Translations under genes and position numbers: made by a program
The notes under the pieces: generated by a model
Database searches by the model: none
What the model saw: only the letters and a program-made list of their open reading frames with translations
Told to the model about the DNA's origin: nothing
Part shown: positions 1 through 12,689 of the stretch, one piece after another
Position numbering within the stretch: the first letter of the stretch is position 1
How the letters are laid out: every line of letters starts with the position of its first letter
Assembly (NCBI GenBank): GCA_036873755.1
Contig: JAVTVY010010595.1
Span: 248,001-312,000 of the forward strand
Length of the DNA: 64,000 nt
From: Hanleya hanleyi
Lineage: Eukaryota; Mollusca; Polyplacophora; Lepidopleurida; Hanleyidae
Direction: 5' to 3'

Positions 1-222
1 CCTGTACTCGGATGTGAAGATACTCCAACTGATGGCATGTGTCCAAGTATGTCTTCATAGTCCTGTCACGTTCTGTCGTTACAATTTACAGAGATTCATG
101 AAGTTGTCTATTGTCTTCCAACAAATGTTTATTCTCTTCAGACAAATTGACCATATCTTTTGTCAATCGTCGGCTTGAATTTAGCCTCCATCAAACTATG
201 TAAGTCATCTTTTCGGGGAAGT
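1..222. other. flanking DNA, possible coiled-coil pseudo-exon on - strand
   Basis: No LINE-A or LINE-Q sequence is recognised here. On the minus strand, one frame reads a charged, leucine-rich stretch including NLSEENKHLLEDNRQLHESL. A stop follows, and then the same frame continues through ERDRTMKTYLDTCHQLEYLH to the window edge. The heptad-like leucines suggest a decayed coiled-coil exon or a piece of another element's ORF1. It is short and contains stops, so this is only a suggestion. The right edge is the 5' end of LINE-A copy A. Confidence 0.2.
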
Positions 223-897
223 CGGGATGTAGAGAGATTGGGAGTCGGACGTGTTTTCACTTCGCTCCGAGAAATTTGTCTGATGCTGCGGATTTCAGCT
301 GATTTTAGCTCTGATTTTTGTGCAATATATTTTGTGAATACTGTACGAAAGTACCTGTGGTGAAAGTTTGGAATTATTTCTCAGCTTTTTGCTGCTGGGG
401 GCGTTTTTAGCCTTTGTCAGTTCGGCCCGGTTTGGGAGAGCAGAGGTCTGCCATTACTACCATCTCGGTCTTTATGACTGAGAGGTTCGGTGGATTTATT
501 TTCTGTCTCTCTCTTCTTTCTTCTGTTTTTTCGCTGTCTGTAAATATTTCGTATTCTGCTCGTGTACATATTTCTTGTTGGTTTGATTTAATTTTTCGTT
601 CAATTTGGCTTAGGTCGATTTGTACATGTTCCTGTATATCGTGCTGGGCTAAATACATGTACATATTAGGCTGACCCTCAGAATAAAGGTTTGAGCTTGT
701 CTTTATTCTCTGTTCTTTTGTTCCTCGGCGTCACCCGGCAACCCGCCTGGCTTAAAACTGGGCTATTGTTCTGCCTGGACCCGAGGTTCTCTGGATGATA
801 GCTGTATACTATAACCAGTACAACAATACACCCTATGGAGAGAGGCTCCATCGAAGGTATTCAATGTTTTCTCTGTGGGAGAGCACGCTGTTGAAGT

Positions 898-1901
898 GTG
901 TGCTTGTCAGTATTTGTAGTTGTAAAAGACAATGTTGGATCAGGACGGTCAGTCCTTACATGTCTGTTACAGGTATCAAATACCCTGTGGAACGTCACAC
1001 TAGCAAATGACATTTTTAAAATTCGCCTAATGCTGGAAGGCATTCGCGTTGGAGATCAACGTGGTCATTTTGAGGAAATAGATCGAGGGAAATTACTAGT
1101 AAAGATGAAAGAACCATGCGATTTCTCAGATTCTGCGATTAGAACTGCATTTGAGTTCTATGGTGATGTTATCTCTATACAAAAAGAGTTCTATTCGTTT
1201 TATAGAGAGTTTGAGACAAGAGTTCGAAGAATTTGGATGTCGATATTCAAACGTACTCTTCCTTCTATTTTAGTTGGAGGTATGAGGCTTCCTGTCTGGT
1301 ATAAAGTTCAAGTAAAAACATGTTATACTTGTGGATCAGAGGATCACATGAACTCGAAGTGTCCTTTGAAATATAAATGCCTAACATCACATTGACTCCG
1401 TTAACTCATCTGAATGGAGGAGTGACAACTTGTCGGAAAATGACCGTGAGTCGGGTCAGGATATACCTGTGCAGTTTGTTGATTCTTTCATTAATCCTAT
1501 TCACTCTGATGTAGATGTAAACTTTACACCAGATGCGGAAACAAAAAATGACTTCACAGACGAGGAAGGCAATCAACACTCTTGTAGTAATAAAGCTACC
1601 CCGAGTCAGAAATAGGAAGAAAAAAGAGAACACCCTAGATATCGAAACCGGCAAAGTGTCTAAAATAGTAGATGCTGCCTCCACTCCGGCCCTCGATTCA
1701 ACTATGCTCTGTGATGAAGATTATGTTGATTGTAAAGAACGTCCATTGAAAGGCGAGACTTCCTTGAACCAAAGGTCGAAGAACTTGTTGGGTCAAGAGA
1801 GAGCGAAAGATGTTTATAAGAGGAACAGTAAAAAAGAGAGAGAACAAATGAAAAATAAAAGGAAAGGCAAAAAAGAATTACCCAAAATAAAACGTTCATA
1901 A
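898..1901 (+). pseudogene. LINE-A copy A ORF1 remnant (zinc-knuckle RNA-binding protein)
   Basis: This is a broken ORF1. ORF1 proteins of RNase H-bearing LINEs bind the element RNA and form the RNP. The family start (MAFRKFDRSLSLQL) is deleted. The conserved middle (LMLEGIRVGDQRGHFEEID) begins near 1030. One CCHC knuckle, CYTCGSEDHMNSKC, is visible at about 1318-1362; the second is lost in a deletion near 1393. The acidic and then lysine-rich C-terminal region continues in shifted frames at about 1430-1615 and 1533-1901, ending KKELPKIKRS. The stop TAA at 1899-1901 shares its last base with an ATG at 1901-1903, giving TAATG at the ORF1/ORF2 junction. Confidence 0.8.
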
Positions 1902-4900
1902 TGGCTAAGTTAACTGGGCTGCTTTGTATTTTGTTTCTTTATACAGACTAAAAATGGCTCCGTCACCAACTATCATTCAGTGGAATTGCAGAGGAGTTTG
2001 GCCAAATTTGAATGAACTCCAATTATTAACTCAAGACTACGAACCATCAGCTTTTTGTCTCAACGAGACCTTTCTGAAGAAAGCATATAAAGATAAATTT
2101 GAATTTCGCCAATGCACACCTTATCATTTCTACGCTTTAGATGAACATGGAAAAGCTACAGGCGGCTCTTCAATATTTATTAAAATGGGTGTTTTACACA
2201 GTCCTGTTGATTTAGTGACAGATATACAAGCTGTAACAGTTCGTATTATCTTGAATTCTGTTTTCACATTTTGCACAGTGTATATACCTTCTTTTGGTAG
2301 TCTCCGGCTTAGTGAACTTGAGGATCCTTACGATCAGCTCCCGAAACCTTGTTTATTGATGGGTGATTTAATGGTCGAAATATCCTCTGAGATAATTAAG
2401 ACAATTGTACAGGTAAAATTCTTGAAAATGTTATATCAATAAATTCTTTGTGTATTTTTAATGATGGTTCTTATACACATTTAATCTCAGCTCATGGAAC
2501 CAATTTAGCATTAGATATCTCACTTTGCGACCTTTCCGTTCTTGAAGAATTTTCTTGGTCTGTTCATGATGACCTTTGTGGAAGTGATCACTTCCCCCAA
2601 TGTCCTAAAAGCTGTTTATTCATCTGATGACCCTCATTTCACAAGGTATAATTTCAAGAAAGCAAACTGGCCCGAGCTTGAAAAGCTTTGTTTACAAAAA
2701 CTACAAGCAGTCTCTTTCGCTGATGTTCCAGATCCTATACAGTTATTCTCAGATATGCTGATAGAAATTACCAACCAAACCATTCCCACATCTTCAGGAG
2801 TTGCACATATTAAGAAACCTTGGTTTAAAGATGACTGCAAAGAACCAAGAAAATGTAGGAAGAAAGGTGAACGATATTTCCGAAGACATCCTAATCCTGA
2901 AAATTTGAAAGATCTCCGAGTTACTAGAGCTAAAGCTCGTAGAACCATGAAACAGAATAAACGTGATTCTTGGAAAAATTATGTTTCTAAGATCAATACG
3001 CATAGTCCTATAACGAAAGTTTGAAATATGATCCAAAGAATAATGGTAAAAGCTCCAAGTCCAGCGTTCATCATCTCAACGATGGAAACCAGGTGATTGC
3101 TGAGTAGAAATTGCAAATAAATTAGGCGAAACAATTGCCGGAAATCTTCTCAGAAAATTATGTACTAAATTTCAAAGAGAAAAATGAAATTAAATTTCCC
3201 TCCGGTAACCATGAAGGCTATAACGCTATGTTTACAATTGAAGAACTCCATGCTTCTCTCGCGAAAGCTACCGATTCTGCTGCAGGCCCTGATAATATTC
3301 ATTATCAGCTTTTTGAAACATCTACCGGAATATTATCTAGAAATTGTATTACGCATATTCAATAGACTTTGGGCTAGAGAAGACTTTCCACCTTCATGGC
3401 ATAATGCCATAATTGTACAGTACCAAAGCCTGGCCGTGACCATACGGACCCTGGTAATTATCGTCCGATTTCACTGATTGGCTGTGTCTGCAAAACAATG
3501 GAACGCATGATAAATGATCGCCTTGTTTGGTACCTGGAAACTGAAGAGAAGCTTGCTGATATTCAAGCTGGTTTCCGTAAAAATAGAAGTACCATTGATC
3601 ATTTAGTCAGATTAGATTCGTATGTTAAGAATGCTTTCGCCAAGAATGAACATGTGGTTTCTATCTTTTTTGATTTAGAAAAAGCCTATGATACTACATG
3701 GAAATACGGAATTCTGAGAGAAATATGGGATTAAAAGGCCGTTTGCCCGTTTTGATTTGCAACTTTTTGAATGATGGACAATTTCAAATTAGTTTAGGTA
3801 CAACTATGTCTGATCATTTTGATCAAAACCAGGGTGTGCCACAGGGCAGTATTTTGTCTACTACTCTATTTAGTATCAAAATCAACAGCTTGGCTGCAGT
3901 TCTGAATAAACCAATTGAAGGTTCACTTTTTGTAGGCGATTTCAACATATCGTGTAGTGAGAAAAGTATACACAATATGGAGAGAACTTTACAACTTTGT
4001 CTAAACAGAATTCAGATATGGTGTCTAGAAAATGGTTTCAAATTCTCCAAAGCTAAGACAAGCTGTATACACTTTTGCGAAAAAAATATTTTCAACACAA
4101 AGATCCAGAACTTAAATTAGATGAAACTGAAATCAAAGTGGTAAAAGAGGCCAAATTCCTAGGCATATTGTTTGACCAACGACTAACATTCAAAGCACAT
4201 ATAAATTGCTTAAAAGCCAAATGCACGAAAGCTCTAGATTTGTTGAGAGTAGTTGCCAGCTACAAGTGGGGAGGAGATCAGCCAACTCTTCTTCATTTAT
4301 ATCGATCACTTATTCGTTCCAAACTCGATTATGGTTCTATTGTTTACAATGGTGCAAGCAAGTCAAACTTGGCAAAGCTAGATCCTATTCTCCATCACGG
4401 ACTAAGACTTTGCCACGGTGCTTTCAGAACATCACCTAAAGAGAGCTTGTATTTCGAAACGGATGAATTTCCTTTTGAACGTCGAAGGATTAAACTATCG
4501 CTGCAATATATCACAAACTGCGTTCGAACCACTCAAATCCTGCATATGACTGTGTTTTCAAACCTCAGTACGCAGATCTCTATTTAAAGAAACCCTCGAT
4601 TAATTCACCTCTTGGAATCCGTACAAAACCACACATTGTGGCAGCTGGTATTAAAGTTAGTCAAATTTTACCTAACAACCTATTGCCAACTCCACCATGG
4701 CAGTTAGCCAAACCGGAAGTAGATATGTCACTGACGAAATATAAAAAGACAGACACGGACCAGCTCGTGTATACACTAGAATTTGGTCTACTGAGAGAGA
4801 ACTACAGAGCACATCAGGCTATTTATACAGATGGTTCTAAAGATGTTGAGAGAGTAACATGTGCTACTATCTTTAGTTCGCAAACCAAAACTTATCGTCT

Positions 4901-5589
4901 ACCAGGTTAAAGTTCCATATTCACTGCAGAGGCAAAAGCTCCATTGTCATCTTTAGAAGCTATTGGATCCACTAGAAGGAATAAATAGGTCATATTTTTG
5001 GACTCGTTATCATGTCTTCAAGCGACTAAAAGTGGAAATTCAACTCATCTATCATCTTGAAAATTGTACAATTGTATGACATTAGATTTGATCAACAGAT
5101 AGATATTGTGTTTTGTTTGGTGCCTAGTCACGTGGATATTAAAGGCTGATAAAATGGCTAAGGCAGCTCTGGATAAAGAGGTTGATCCTGTATACAGCGA
5201 TTTCAGACCATCTGTGCTTATGCAATAAAGCTGTTTCAATCTTTATGGGATACTATGGATAATAACAAACAAATCTCAATAAATCTCTTGGTTATACTCA
5301 TCTGAACAGCCAGAAACGTTTCTATCAGGCCATGATTAGACGATGTAGGAACGGCCATACACGATTAACTCACGAATATTTACTAAAAAAAAAAGAGCCG
5401 GCCCCAAGGTGTATTCCATGCCATGAATGTCTAACCGTGAAACACATTCTCATAGACTGCATAGATTTTAAGATTGTAAGAGATATTTTTTAGCGAGCTG
5501 CTACGCTGGAAGATCTTTTTAGCCAAGTAAAAGAAGATTTTATTTTAGATTATTTGAGAGAGATTGTTTTTTGTGTGTGCAAGTTTTAA
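1901..5589 (+). pseudogene. LINE-A copy A ORF2 remnant (EN-RT-RNase H)
   Basis: This is a degenerate ORF2 polyprotein, which would nick target DNA and reverse transcribe the element RNA. The APE endonuclease begins at about 1954 (TIIQWNCRGVWPNLNELQ, then FCLNETFLKK), but GDLMV replaces the family GDFNGRN near 2361. The RT is spread over three frames: QAGFRKNRSTIDHL near 3570, FFDLEKAYDTTWKYG near 3670, and GVPQGSILSTTLFS near 3832. The active site reads FVGD near 3930 instead of FVDD, so a catalytic aspartate is lost. The RNase H start (IYTDGSKD, near 4820) is followed by stops. The C-terminal CIPCHE motif is near 5415. The copy cannot be functional. Confidence 0.85.
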
Positions 5590-6456
5590 TGTTTGTACCT
5601 GTTTTAACACATTAGTTTGCTGAGTTATTGACTTCAAAACTTAGAGTTTTGTTTGATCGTCGCTAAAAAGCCGAAATATTGCTGAATACGACGTTAAACC
5701 TTAATTCCTCCCCCTCTCTCTCTCTCCCTCTCTGAACTGACTTGTCAGTTTCCTAAGCCGTATACAATTCTTGATAATAATTTTTAACACATTCAGATAT
5801 TGAACTTTGATCATTATGTATAACATTATTATCTCGCTCGTGGCGCAGTATCTTTCTAATTACTTTCTTTTTTTCACGGACTTTCTCTCTTCTAAAAAAA
5901 TAACTAGTTGGCTTTTCAGCCTGTTCCAAATGTACAGCTTTTGACCGTATCACAGCCCCTCTCATACTTTCCTTCTGTAATGCATTAATCGATGATTTCA
6001 CAATAGAAATACTGTTTTTATTCACAACTGGATTAGCTTGAAGTGACTGCAATTCTAACTGCAGGTCGTGTAACTTCTAACGTTTTTGTAACTTCTATCT
6101 TTTCTTAACTTCATGGTCAGACAGGTGTGAAACATTAGATTTCCAAAACCCAGGGCCCATACATATAACATCGTCAAACTTGACATCGATATAATACACA
6201 CGAATGGTCAGAAGAAGAAACACGATTTACATCAGACACGATGACACTTTCTTCCATAACATTACTAACATAAAAACGACCAAGCATCGTGGTTATCCCC
6301 TCACGTGACCATGTATATACCTTCTTATTGGGTGTTTGGTTCGAAAAATATCTTTTACATCATGGATGATTTTGAAGGTTTGCATTTCTTCTTTTTCCCT
6401 CAGAGCCTCTATTACAATTACCACCAGTTTTGTCGAGATTAAGGTTTTCCACAAAA

Positions 6457-6921
6457 CTAAAATCGCTCCTGCCGTATAATTGGATCACTGCTGGCTAAAA
6501 TATAATCAAGATCTTTAATAAACGTTTTACGTTCAGAAATGTTATTCGAACAATATATACAGATCAGGTTTACATCAATATCGTGTATCTTTACTGATAT
6601 CAATAGATATCTACCATAAGGGCATTTCTTTAAATAATTAATACTACAAGGTACCGGATATCTAATGATTATGCCGACACCACATGATTTATTTGCACCA
6701 AAGGCCCATTTACAATCACCTGGTATATTTAAATGAGAAGCGTCTTTATTCTTCACAAAATGCGTTTCCTGAACAAACAGAATGTCAATGTTATTTGGGA
6801 AAACAAAATCACGTAATTGACCTTGCTTGTCAATATCCAATAAACCATTCATGTTTAGCGTCCCGACTCTAAACATGTCACAAGCCATTATAATGAAAAG
6901 AAAGCTGGGGAATAGATTCAT
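6457..6921 (-). pseudogene. LINE-Q Q1 APE endonuclease fragment
   Basis: This is the N-terminal APE-type endonuclease of a Tx1/L1-like ORF2. The start MACDMFRVGTLNMNGL is followed by DILFVQETHFVKNKD, which holds the catalytic-glutamate motif (QET). The segment SCGVGIIIRYPVPCSI and the strand VNLICIYCSNNISERKTFI match the usual spacing of the fold. The frame ends before the GDFN motif, so the domain is incomplete. The methionine at about 6890 is a likely ORF2 start because upstream residues look like linker. The family role is to nick target DNA and prime reverse transcription; this copy is dead. Confidence 0.75.
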
Positions 6922-6991
6922 TGTGAAGTTTTAAATAACCACATGCATGACCCCACTTCTCGGCGAATCATTATTCATCACAGGCGAAGAT

Positions 6992-8038
6992 TTAACATTG
7001 CATGTTTTTTTTCTGACTTTTTTGAACCGGTGAGATTGCCGCAGTGCCAATAGTGGTACCACTAGCCGATATAATATGAATTTCCGCTTCGACAGCATTT
7101 TCGTTATCCGCTGTAGGATTAGCGCTACCTTCTTCCCGAACGTTGGGATAAACTTTCTCAATCTCTCTCCCTTTTTCCGTATTGCTTCCCTCGTCATCAT
7201 TCTCCTCCGCGTTATCCACATCACCATCAATTTCATTCCCATCAGAATCGTACTTACGTAATTCCATACAAACTTCACTGCCAATCTCTTCCGCGTCGAC
7301 GCCAATCTCTGACTTCGCTTCCCCCGCATTTTCACGAGGAACCTGGGCAGCATAAGACATCGTTCGTGAACAGCATTCGGTCATGTTATGATTCTCAGAG
7401 CCACACATTTGGCATTTTTGGGGGTAATTTTGGCCAGTATGGGGTTCTAATGGGGTGAAAATCCGTCGCAGTTACTGTACCATTTAGATTTACAATCATG
7501 GGCTTTATGTCGGGCCTGTTCGCAGGTTCCACACTCCTGCGTCTGGCCTGGGTAGGTAAACATTACTACTTCCCCACTAAAAGTGATGAAGTTTGGCACG
7601 TAACGCTTTTGCTTACACCGAAAACGATAGATAAGAATGCCAGTTCTACAATTCACAAAGTCCGACCCAGATAAAAACGTTTTCTGGATCTCCAAACACT
7701 CACCATACGGCAGCAAGGCGTGTCTGATGACACTGTCATCCATTTCGTCCGGGGCCCAGTGAGCGGTCACGCTCATATAAACAGAACTTGCCGGGGTGAT
7801 ATACCACACTGTAAATCGTAAATTCCGACCTGAGTAGAAGAGCGTTATGCGCCCCTCCGAACAAACAGAAACATTTCTTGTAGTAATTCTTCTGAAAGCA
7901 CAACATGTCCTTTCTCACATCAATAACTCTTTCCAAAACTCCGTAGAGTCTCTGTCCCGCTTGCGAAAACGCTGCTCCATCATCTGTCGCAATTGCAAGA
8001 TAATGTACGTCCCGGCTTAGCAGCCTGCTTGTAAACAA
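6992..8038 (-). pseudogene. LINE-Q Q1 ORF1 remnant (RRM-like domain plus zinc knuckles)
   Basis: This is the putative ORF1 of Q1, read in at least two frames. The N-terminal part (8038-7736) contains GQRLYGVLERVIDVRKDMLC. It frameshifts near 7800 into VTAHWAPDEMDDSVIRHALL, an RRM-like fold segment, followed by the Cys/His cluster CGTCEQARHKAHDCKS near 7530. A further frame (7408-6992) starts MCGSENHNMTECCS, which looks like another knuckle, and then becomes very acidic. Tx1-type elements commonly carry a zinc-finger ORF1, so ORF1 is the likely identity, but no intact reading frame exists here. Confidence 0.6.
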
Positions 8039-8040
8039 CA

Positions 8041-8133
8041 GGCTACGACATTTTCAACTAAACTTGATTCAAAAGTGACAAAGTTTATTTAGCCCGTGGA
8101 GGCGCCTAGTTAGAATGTTCAGTCACGAGGGAG
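8041..8133. other. short unassigned spacer between Q1 and copy C
   Basis: These 93 bases lie between the right end of LINE-Q Q1 and the 5' end of LINE-A copy C. I see no coding potential and no match to either family. They may be the original target DNA. Confidence 0.4.
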
Positions 8134-8890
8134 TCCGGATTTAGAGAGATTAGGAGTCGGACGTGTTTACGCTTCTCTCCTAGAAATTTGTCTAATTCTG
8201 CGGATGTCAGCTGATCTTAGCTCTGATGTTTGTGTAATATATTTTGTGAATAGTTTTGACAAGTACCTGTGGTGAATTTTGGAATTATTTCTCAGTTTTT
8301 TGCTGTTCAGGGCGGGTTTTTTTTCTTTGTCTGTTCGGCCCGGTTTGAGAGGGAAGAGGTCTGCCATTATTACCTTCTCGGTCTTGTTACTGAGAGGGTC
8401 GGAGGATTTTTTCTCTCTTCTTTTCTCTGTTTGTTCGCTGACTGTAAATATTTCATATTCTGCTGGTGTATATATTTCCCTGTTGGTTTGGTTTAGTTTG
8501 CAGTTGGTAAGTTTTTCGTTTGGTTTGGCTTAGGACGATTTGCACATATTTGTGTATATCGAGCTGGGCAAAATACAGGTAGATAGTGAAGGTATATAGC
8601 TGTATGTTGTAGGCTAACCCTCAAAATACAGGTTTGCGCGATCCTTTGCTCTATTTTCTTTTGTTCCTCGGCGTCATCCGGCAACTCGCCGGGCTTAGAA
8701 CTGGGCTATTTTTCCGTCTGGACCTGTGGATCTTTGGAAGAGAGAGTGTATTGTTGTACTGGTTATAGTATACATATAATTAAATATTAAATAAATAATA
8801 AATAAATATTACTCTGTGGGAGAGCACGCTGTTGAGGTGTGTGCGTGTCACTATTTGTAGTTGTAGTGACACTCCATAGTTTTTTTGACT

Positions 8891-10104
8891 ATGGCATTTA
8901 GAAATTTTGATAGGTCACTGAACCTAAAGCTCTTAGGCATGGGAGAACGCCAATGCGATTGATATATACCGCGCATTAAAAGACACTGTTGGACCAGGAC
9001 GGTCAGTCCTTATAGTCTGGTACAGGTATCAAATACCCTGTGGAACGTCACACTAGCAAATGAAATTCCTAACATTCGCCTAATGCTAGAATTACAAGCG
9101 TCTAGTCCGTCATTCATAATCCAGCCGTCGTCCATTAGAGAATATCCGCGTCCATAATCCAAAGACCTATTCCATTCTCGTTGGAGATCAACGTGGTCAT
9201 TTTGAGGAAATAGATCCAGGGAAATTGCTAGTAAGGATGAAAGGACTGATTTCCCAGATTCTGCGACTAGAACTGCATTTGAGTTCTATGGCCATGTTCC
9301 CTCTATACAAAAAGTTCTATTCGTTTGATAGAGTTTGAGACAGGAATTCGAAGAATTTGAATGTCGAGATTCAAACGTACTCTTCCTTCTATTTTAGTTG
9401 GAGGTATAAGGCTTCCTGTCTGGTATAAAGGTCAAGTAAAAACATGTTATACTTGTGGATCAGAAGATCACATGAACTCGAAGTGTTGTTTGAAATATAA
9501 ATGTTTAATTTGTCATCAGGAAGGACGCTTTAAGTAAACCTGTTCAAAGGCCAAAAAGGTTCCTAGAGATACCGTAGCTAACAATGAAAGAGATTATTCC
9601 TTGGGTCCTCGTCCTGTTCCGCTCGCAGAAGTTGGAAAAGGACTTTATGCAGAGGCTCCCAAGCAGAAGAAACATCTGTCAGTTGGGGAGTTTCAAAGTA
9701 AAGCACTAGATTTATGGAAGACTGTAGGTCCTGATGGCAAGACCATCAATGGTCATCAGAGGATAGTCTCACCCGGGGGGAAACGAGAAAACCATAACAG
9801 AGAACGAGAAATCCTCAAACCACTACGAGTCTCTCTTGACGAGATGGTGGAAGATTTGTGGTTCGGAGGATGAAGATGTCCGTGATAGTGAGGTTTGCGG
9901 TGCTGTGGAAGCCGAGCCAGGTGATCAGAAGTCAGGGATCAGAAGTCTGCTTTTGATCAGACTGAAAGTGTTGACATTACATTGACTCCGGGAGGTGTTA
10001 CCTCATCTGAATGGAAGAGTGACAACTTGCCGGATACTGGTCGTGTGTCGGTTCACGATATATCTGTGCAGTCTGTTGATTTTGCATTAATCTCATTCAC
10101 TCTG
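8891..10104 (+). pseudogene. LINE-A copy C ORF1 remnant
   Basis: This ORF1 pseudogene begins at the family ATG (ATGGCATTTAG, 8891), which is also where copies D, G, I, K, L and M start. It is shifted almost at once and is then interrupted by the R-element insert at 9091-9175, in the LMLEGIRVG region. Both zinc knuckles are recognisable in shifted frames near 9440-9545 (CYTCGSEDHMNSKC, then a decayed second knuckle with a stop). An open piece at 9601-9873 encodes the proline/charged linker (LGPRPVPLAEVGKGLYAEA in that frame). The sequence stops at the inversion breakpoint at 10104. Confidence 0.75.
9091..9175 (-). repeat. R element, short copy inserted in LINE-A ORF1
   Basis: An 85-bp block begins ATTACAAGCGTCTAGTCCGT and ends near CCTATTCCAT, interrupting ORF1 between CGCCTAATGCT and CGTTGGAGATC. 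The same block occurs at 21256-21340, in reverse complement at 47736-47820, and split at 50381-50416/56540-56575. The ATTACAAGCGTCTAG end is constant while the other end varies. About 3 to 8 bases of the target are missing at the junction, and I see no clear target-site duplication. Confidence 0.8.
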
Positions 10105-12668
10105 TTATATGCAGGATTCATCCGCTTCGACATATAAGCTTTCTTTGGGTGATGTTTTGAAACGCACCGAGGCAAAGTCTTAGTCCTTAATGGAGAATAG
10201 GATCTAGCTTTGCCAAGTTTTACTTGCTTGCACCATTGTGAACAATAGAACCATAATCGAGTTTGGGACGAACAAGTGATCAATATAAATGGAGAAGAGT
10301 TTGCTGATCTCCCCACTTATAGCTGGCAACTACTTTCAACAAATCTAGAGCTTTCGTGCATTTGGCTTTTAAGCAATTTGTATGTCATTTGAATGTTAGT
10401 CGTTGGTCAAACAATATGCCTAGGAATTTGACCTCTTTTACTACTTTGATTTCAGTTCCATCTAATGTAAGTACTGGATCTTTGTGCTGGAAATATTTTC
10501 TGCAAAAGTGTATACAATTTGTCTTAGCTTTGGAGAATTTGAAGCCATTTTCTAGACACCATTTCTGAATTCTGTTTAGACAAAGTTGTAATGTTCTCTC
10601 AATATTGTGTATACTTTTCCCACTACACGATAAGCTGAAATCGTCTACAAAAAGTGAACCATCAATTGATGTATTCAGAACTGCAGCCAAGCTGTTGTTC
10701 TTGATACTAAACAGAGTAGTAGACAAAATACTGCCCTGTGGGACACCCTGGTCTTGATCAAAATGATCAGACAGAGTTGTACCCAAACGAATTTGGAAAT
10801 GTCTATCATTCAAAAAATTGGAAATAAAAACGGGTAAACGGCCTTTCAATCCCATATTTTGAAGATCTTTCAGAAGCCCGTATTTCCATGTAGTATCATA
10901 GGCTTTTTCTAAATCAAAACAGATAGAAACCACATGTTCATTCTTTACCAAAGCATGCTTGACATACGAATCCAATCTGACTATTCTACTTTTACGGAAA
11001 CAGCTTGACTATCAGTAAGTTTCTTTTCAGTTTCCAGGTACCAAACAAGGCGATCATTTATCATGCGTTCCATTGTGTTGCAGAAACAGCTAGTCTGTGA
11101 AATCGGACCATAATTACCAGGGCCTGTATGGTCACGGCCAGGCTTTGGTATTGGTATAACTATGGCATTATGCCATGACGGAGGAAAGTCTTCTCTTGTC
11201 CAAAGTCTATTGAATATGCGTAATAGGCTTTCTAGAGAAGATTCCGGTAGATATTTCAAAAGCTGATAATGAATATTAGCAGGGCCTGCAGCAGAATCGT
11301 TAGCTTTTGTGAGAGAAGCATGAAGTTCTTCAATTGTAAACATAGCGTTATAGATTCATAGGTACCGGAGGGGAATTTAATTTCATTTTTCTCTTCTCTT
11401 TCTTGGAAATTTTGAAATTTAGGTACATAGTTTTCTGACGAAGACTTTCTGGCAATTGTTTCGCCTAATTTATTTGCAATTTCTACTCTGTCAGTAATCA
11501 CCTGGTTTCCATCGATGAGATGATGAACGCTGGACTTGGAGCTTTTACCTTTTATTCTTTGGATCATATTCCAAACTTTTGTTATATGAGTATTTATCTT
11601 AGTAACATAATTTTTCCAAGAATCACGTTTATTCTGTTTCATGGTTCTACGAGCTTTACCTCTTGTAACTCTGAGATCTTTCAAATTTTCAGGAATAGGA
11701 TGTCGGCGGAAATATCGTTCAGCCTTTTTTCTACATTTTCTTGCTTCCTTGCATTCATCATTAAACCAAGGTTTCTTAATATGTGCAACTCCTGAAGATG
11801 TGGGAATGGTTTGGTTGGCAATATATGAGAATAGCTGTATAGAATCTGGAACATCAGCGAAAGAGACTGCTTGTAGTTTTTGTGAACAAAGCTTTTCAAA
11901 CTCGGGCCAGTTTGCTTTCTTGAAATGATACCTTGTGAAATGAGTGTCATCAGCTGAATGAACAATTTTAGGACAGTGGAAAAGTGATCACCTCCTCGAA
12001 AGTCATCATGAACAGGCCAAGAAAATTCTTCAAGAATAGGAAGGTCATAAATTGAGATATCTAATGCTGAATAGGTTCCATGAGCTGAGGACAAATGTGT
12101 ATAAGAACCATCATTAAAAATACACAAAGAATTATTTCATATAAAAGTTTCAAGGAATTTTATCTTTACAATTGTCTTCATTATCCCAGAGGATATTACG
12201 ACCTTTAAAATCACCCATCATTAAACAAGGTTTCTGGAGCTGATCGTAAAGATCTTGAAGTTCACTAAGCCGGAGACTACCAGAAGAAAGTATGTACACT
12301 GTGCATAATGTGAAAACACAATTCAAGGTAATACGAACTACTACAGCTTGTAAATCTGTCACTAAATCAACAGGACTGTGTAAAACACCCATTTTAACCA
12401 ATATTGAAGAGCCGCCTGTAGCTTTTCCATTTTCGTTTAAAGCGTAGGAATGATAAGGTGTGTATTGGCGAAATTTAAATTTATCTTTATCGGTTTTCTT
12501 CAGAAAGGTCTCGTTGAGACAAAAAGCTGATGGTTCATAATCTTGAGTTAATAATTGGAGTTCATTCAAATTTGGCCAAACTCTTCTGCAATTCCACTGA
12601 ATGATAGTTGGTGACCGAGCCATGTTAAGTCTGTATAAAGAAATAAAATACAAAACTGCCCAAGCCAA
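10105..12668 (-). pseudogene. LINE-A copy C ORF2 remnant, inverted
   Basis: This is ORF2 on the minus strand. It starts at MAWAVLYFISLYRLNMARS (12668) or the inner methionine at 12623. The endonuclease has TIIQWNCRRVWPN, FCLNETFLKK and MMGDFKGRNILWDNEDN (Lys in place of Asn in GDFN). The RT has GVPQGSILSTTLFSIK and an intact FVDD active site near 10650, within the open frame 10975-10385. A deletion near 10130 joins EADE directly to the PAYN region. RNase H and the C-terminal knuckle are absent. Several frameshifts separate the blocks, so it is inactive. Confidence 0.85.
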
Positions 12669-12689
12669 GATATATAAGGTTAACTTAGC

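Larger units (their letters stand above)
223..5734 (+). mobile_element. LINE-A copy A, degenerate near full-length element
   Basis: The copy runs from the family 5' end (CGGGATGTAGAGAG) through the 5' UTR, a shortened ORF1 and ORF2 to the 3' UTR. It ends in a CT-rich tail at 5708-5734. ORF1 has lost two blocks: the 5' UTR is fused to AAAGACAATGTTGG near 925, and sequence after the first zinc knuckle is missing near 1393. ORF2 carries several stops and frameshifts. The tail stem is imperfect (TACGACG instead of TGCGACG). I could not find a convincing target-site duplication. The right flank is LINE-Q copy Q1; the left flank is not recognisably Q1, so the insertion site has been rearranged or partly lost. 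Confidence 0.9.
5735..8040 (-). mobile_element. LINE-Q copy Q1, Tx1/L1-like element, 3' truncated
   Basis: This minus-strand element reads from right to left as ORF1 (8038 to about 6992), endonuclease (about 6890-6457) and the endonuclease-RT linker (6052-5753). The RT and 3' end are absent. The linker has features I associate with Tx1/L1 ORF2: SKAVHLEQAEKPTSYFFRRE and VKNYYQELYTA. The left end coincides with the CT tail of LINE-A copy A. Numerous frameshifts show it is old. It is the only Q copy here with a recognisable RRM-like ORF1 body. Confidence 0.75.
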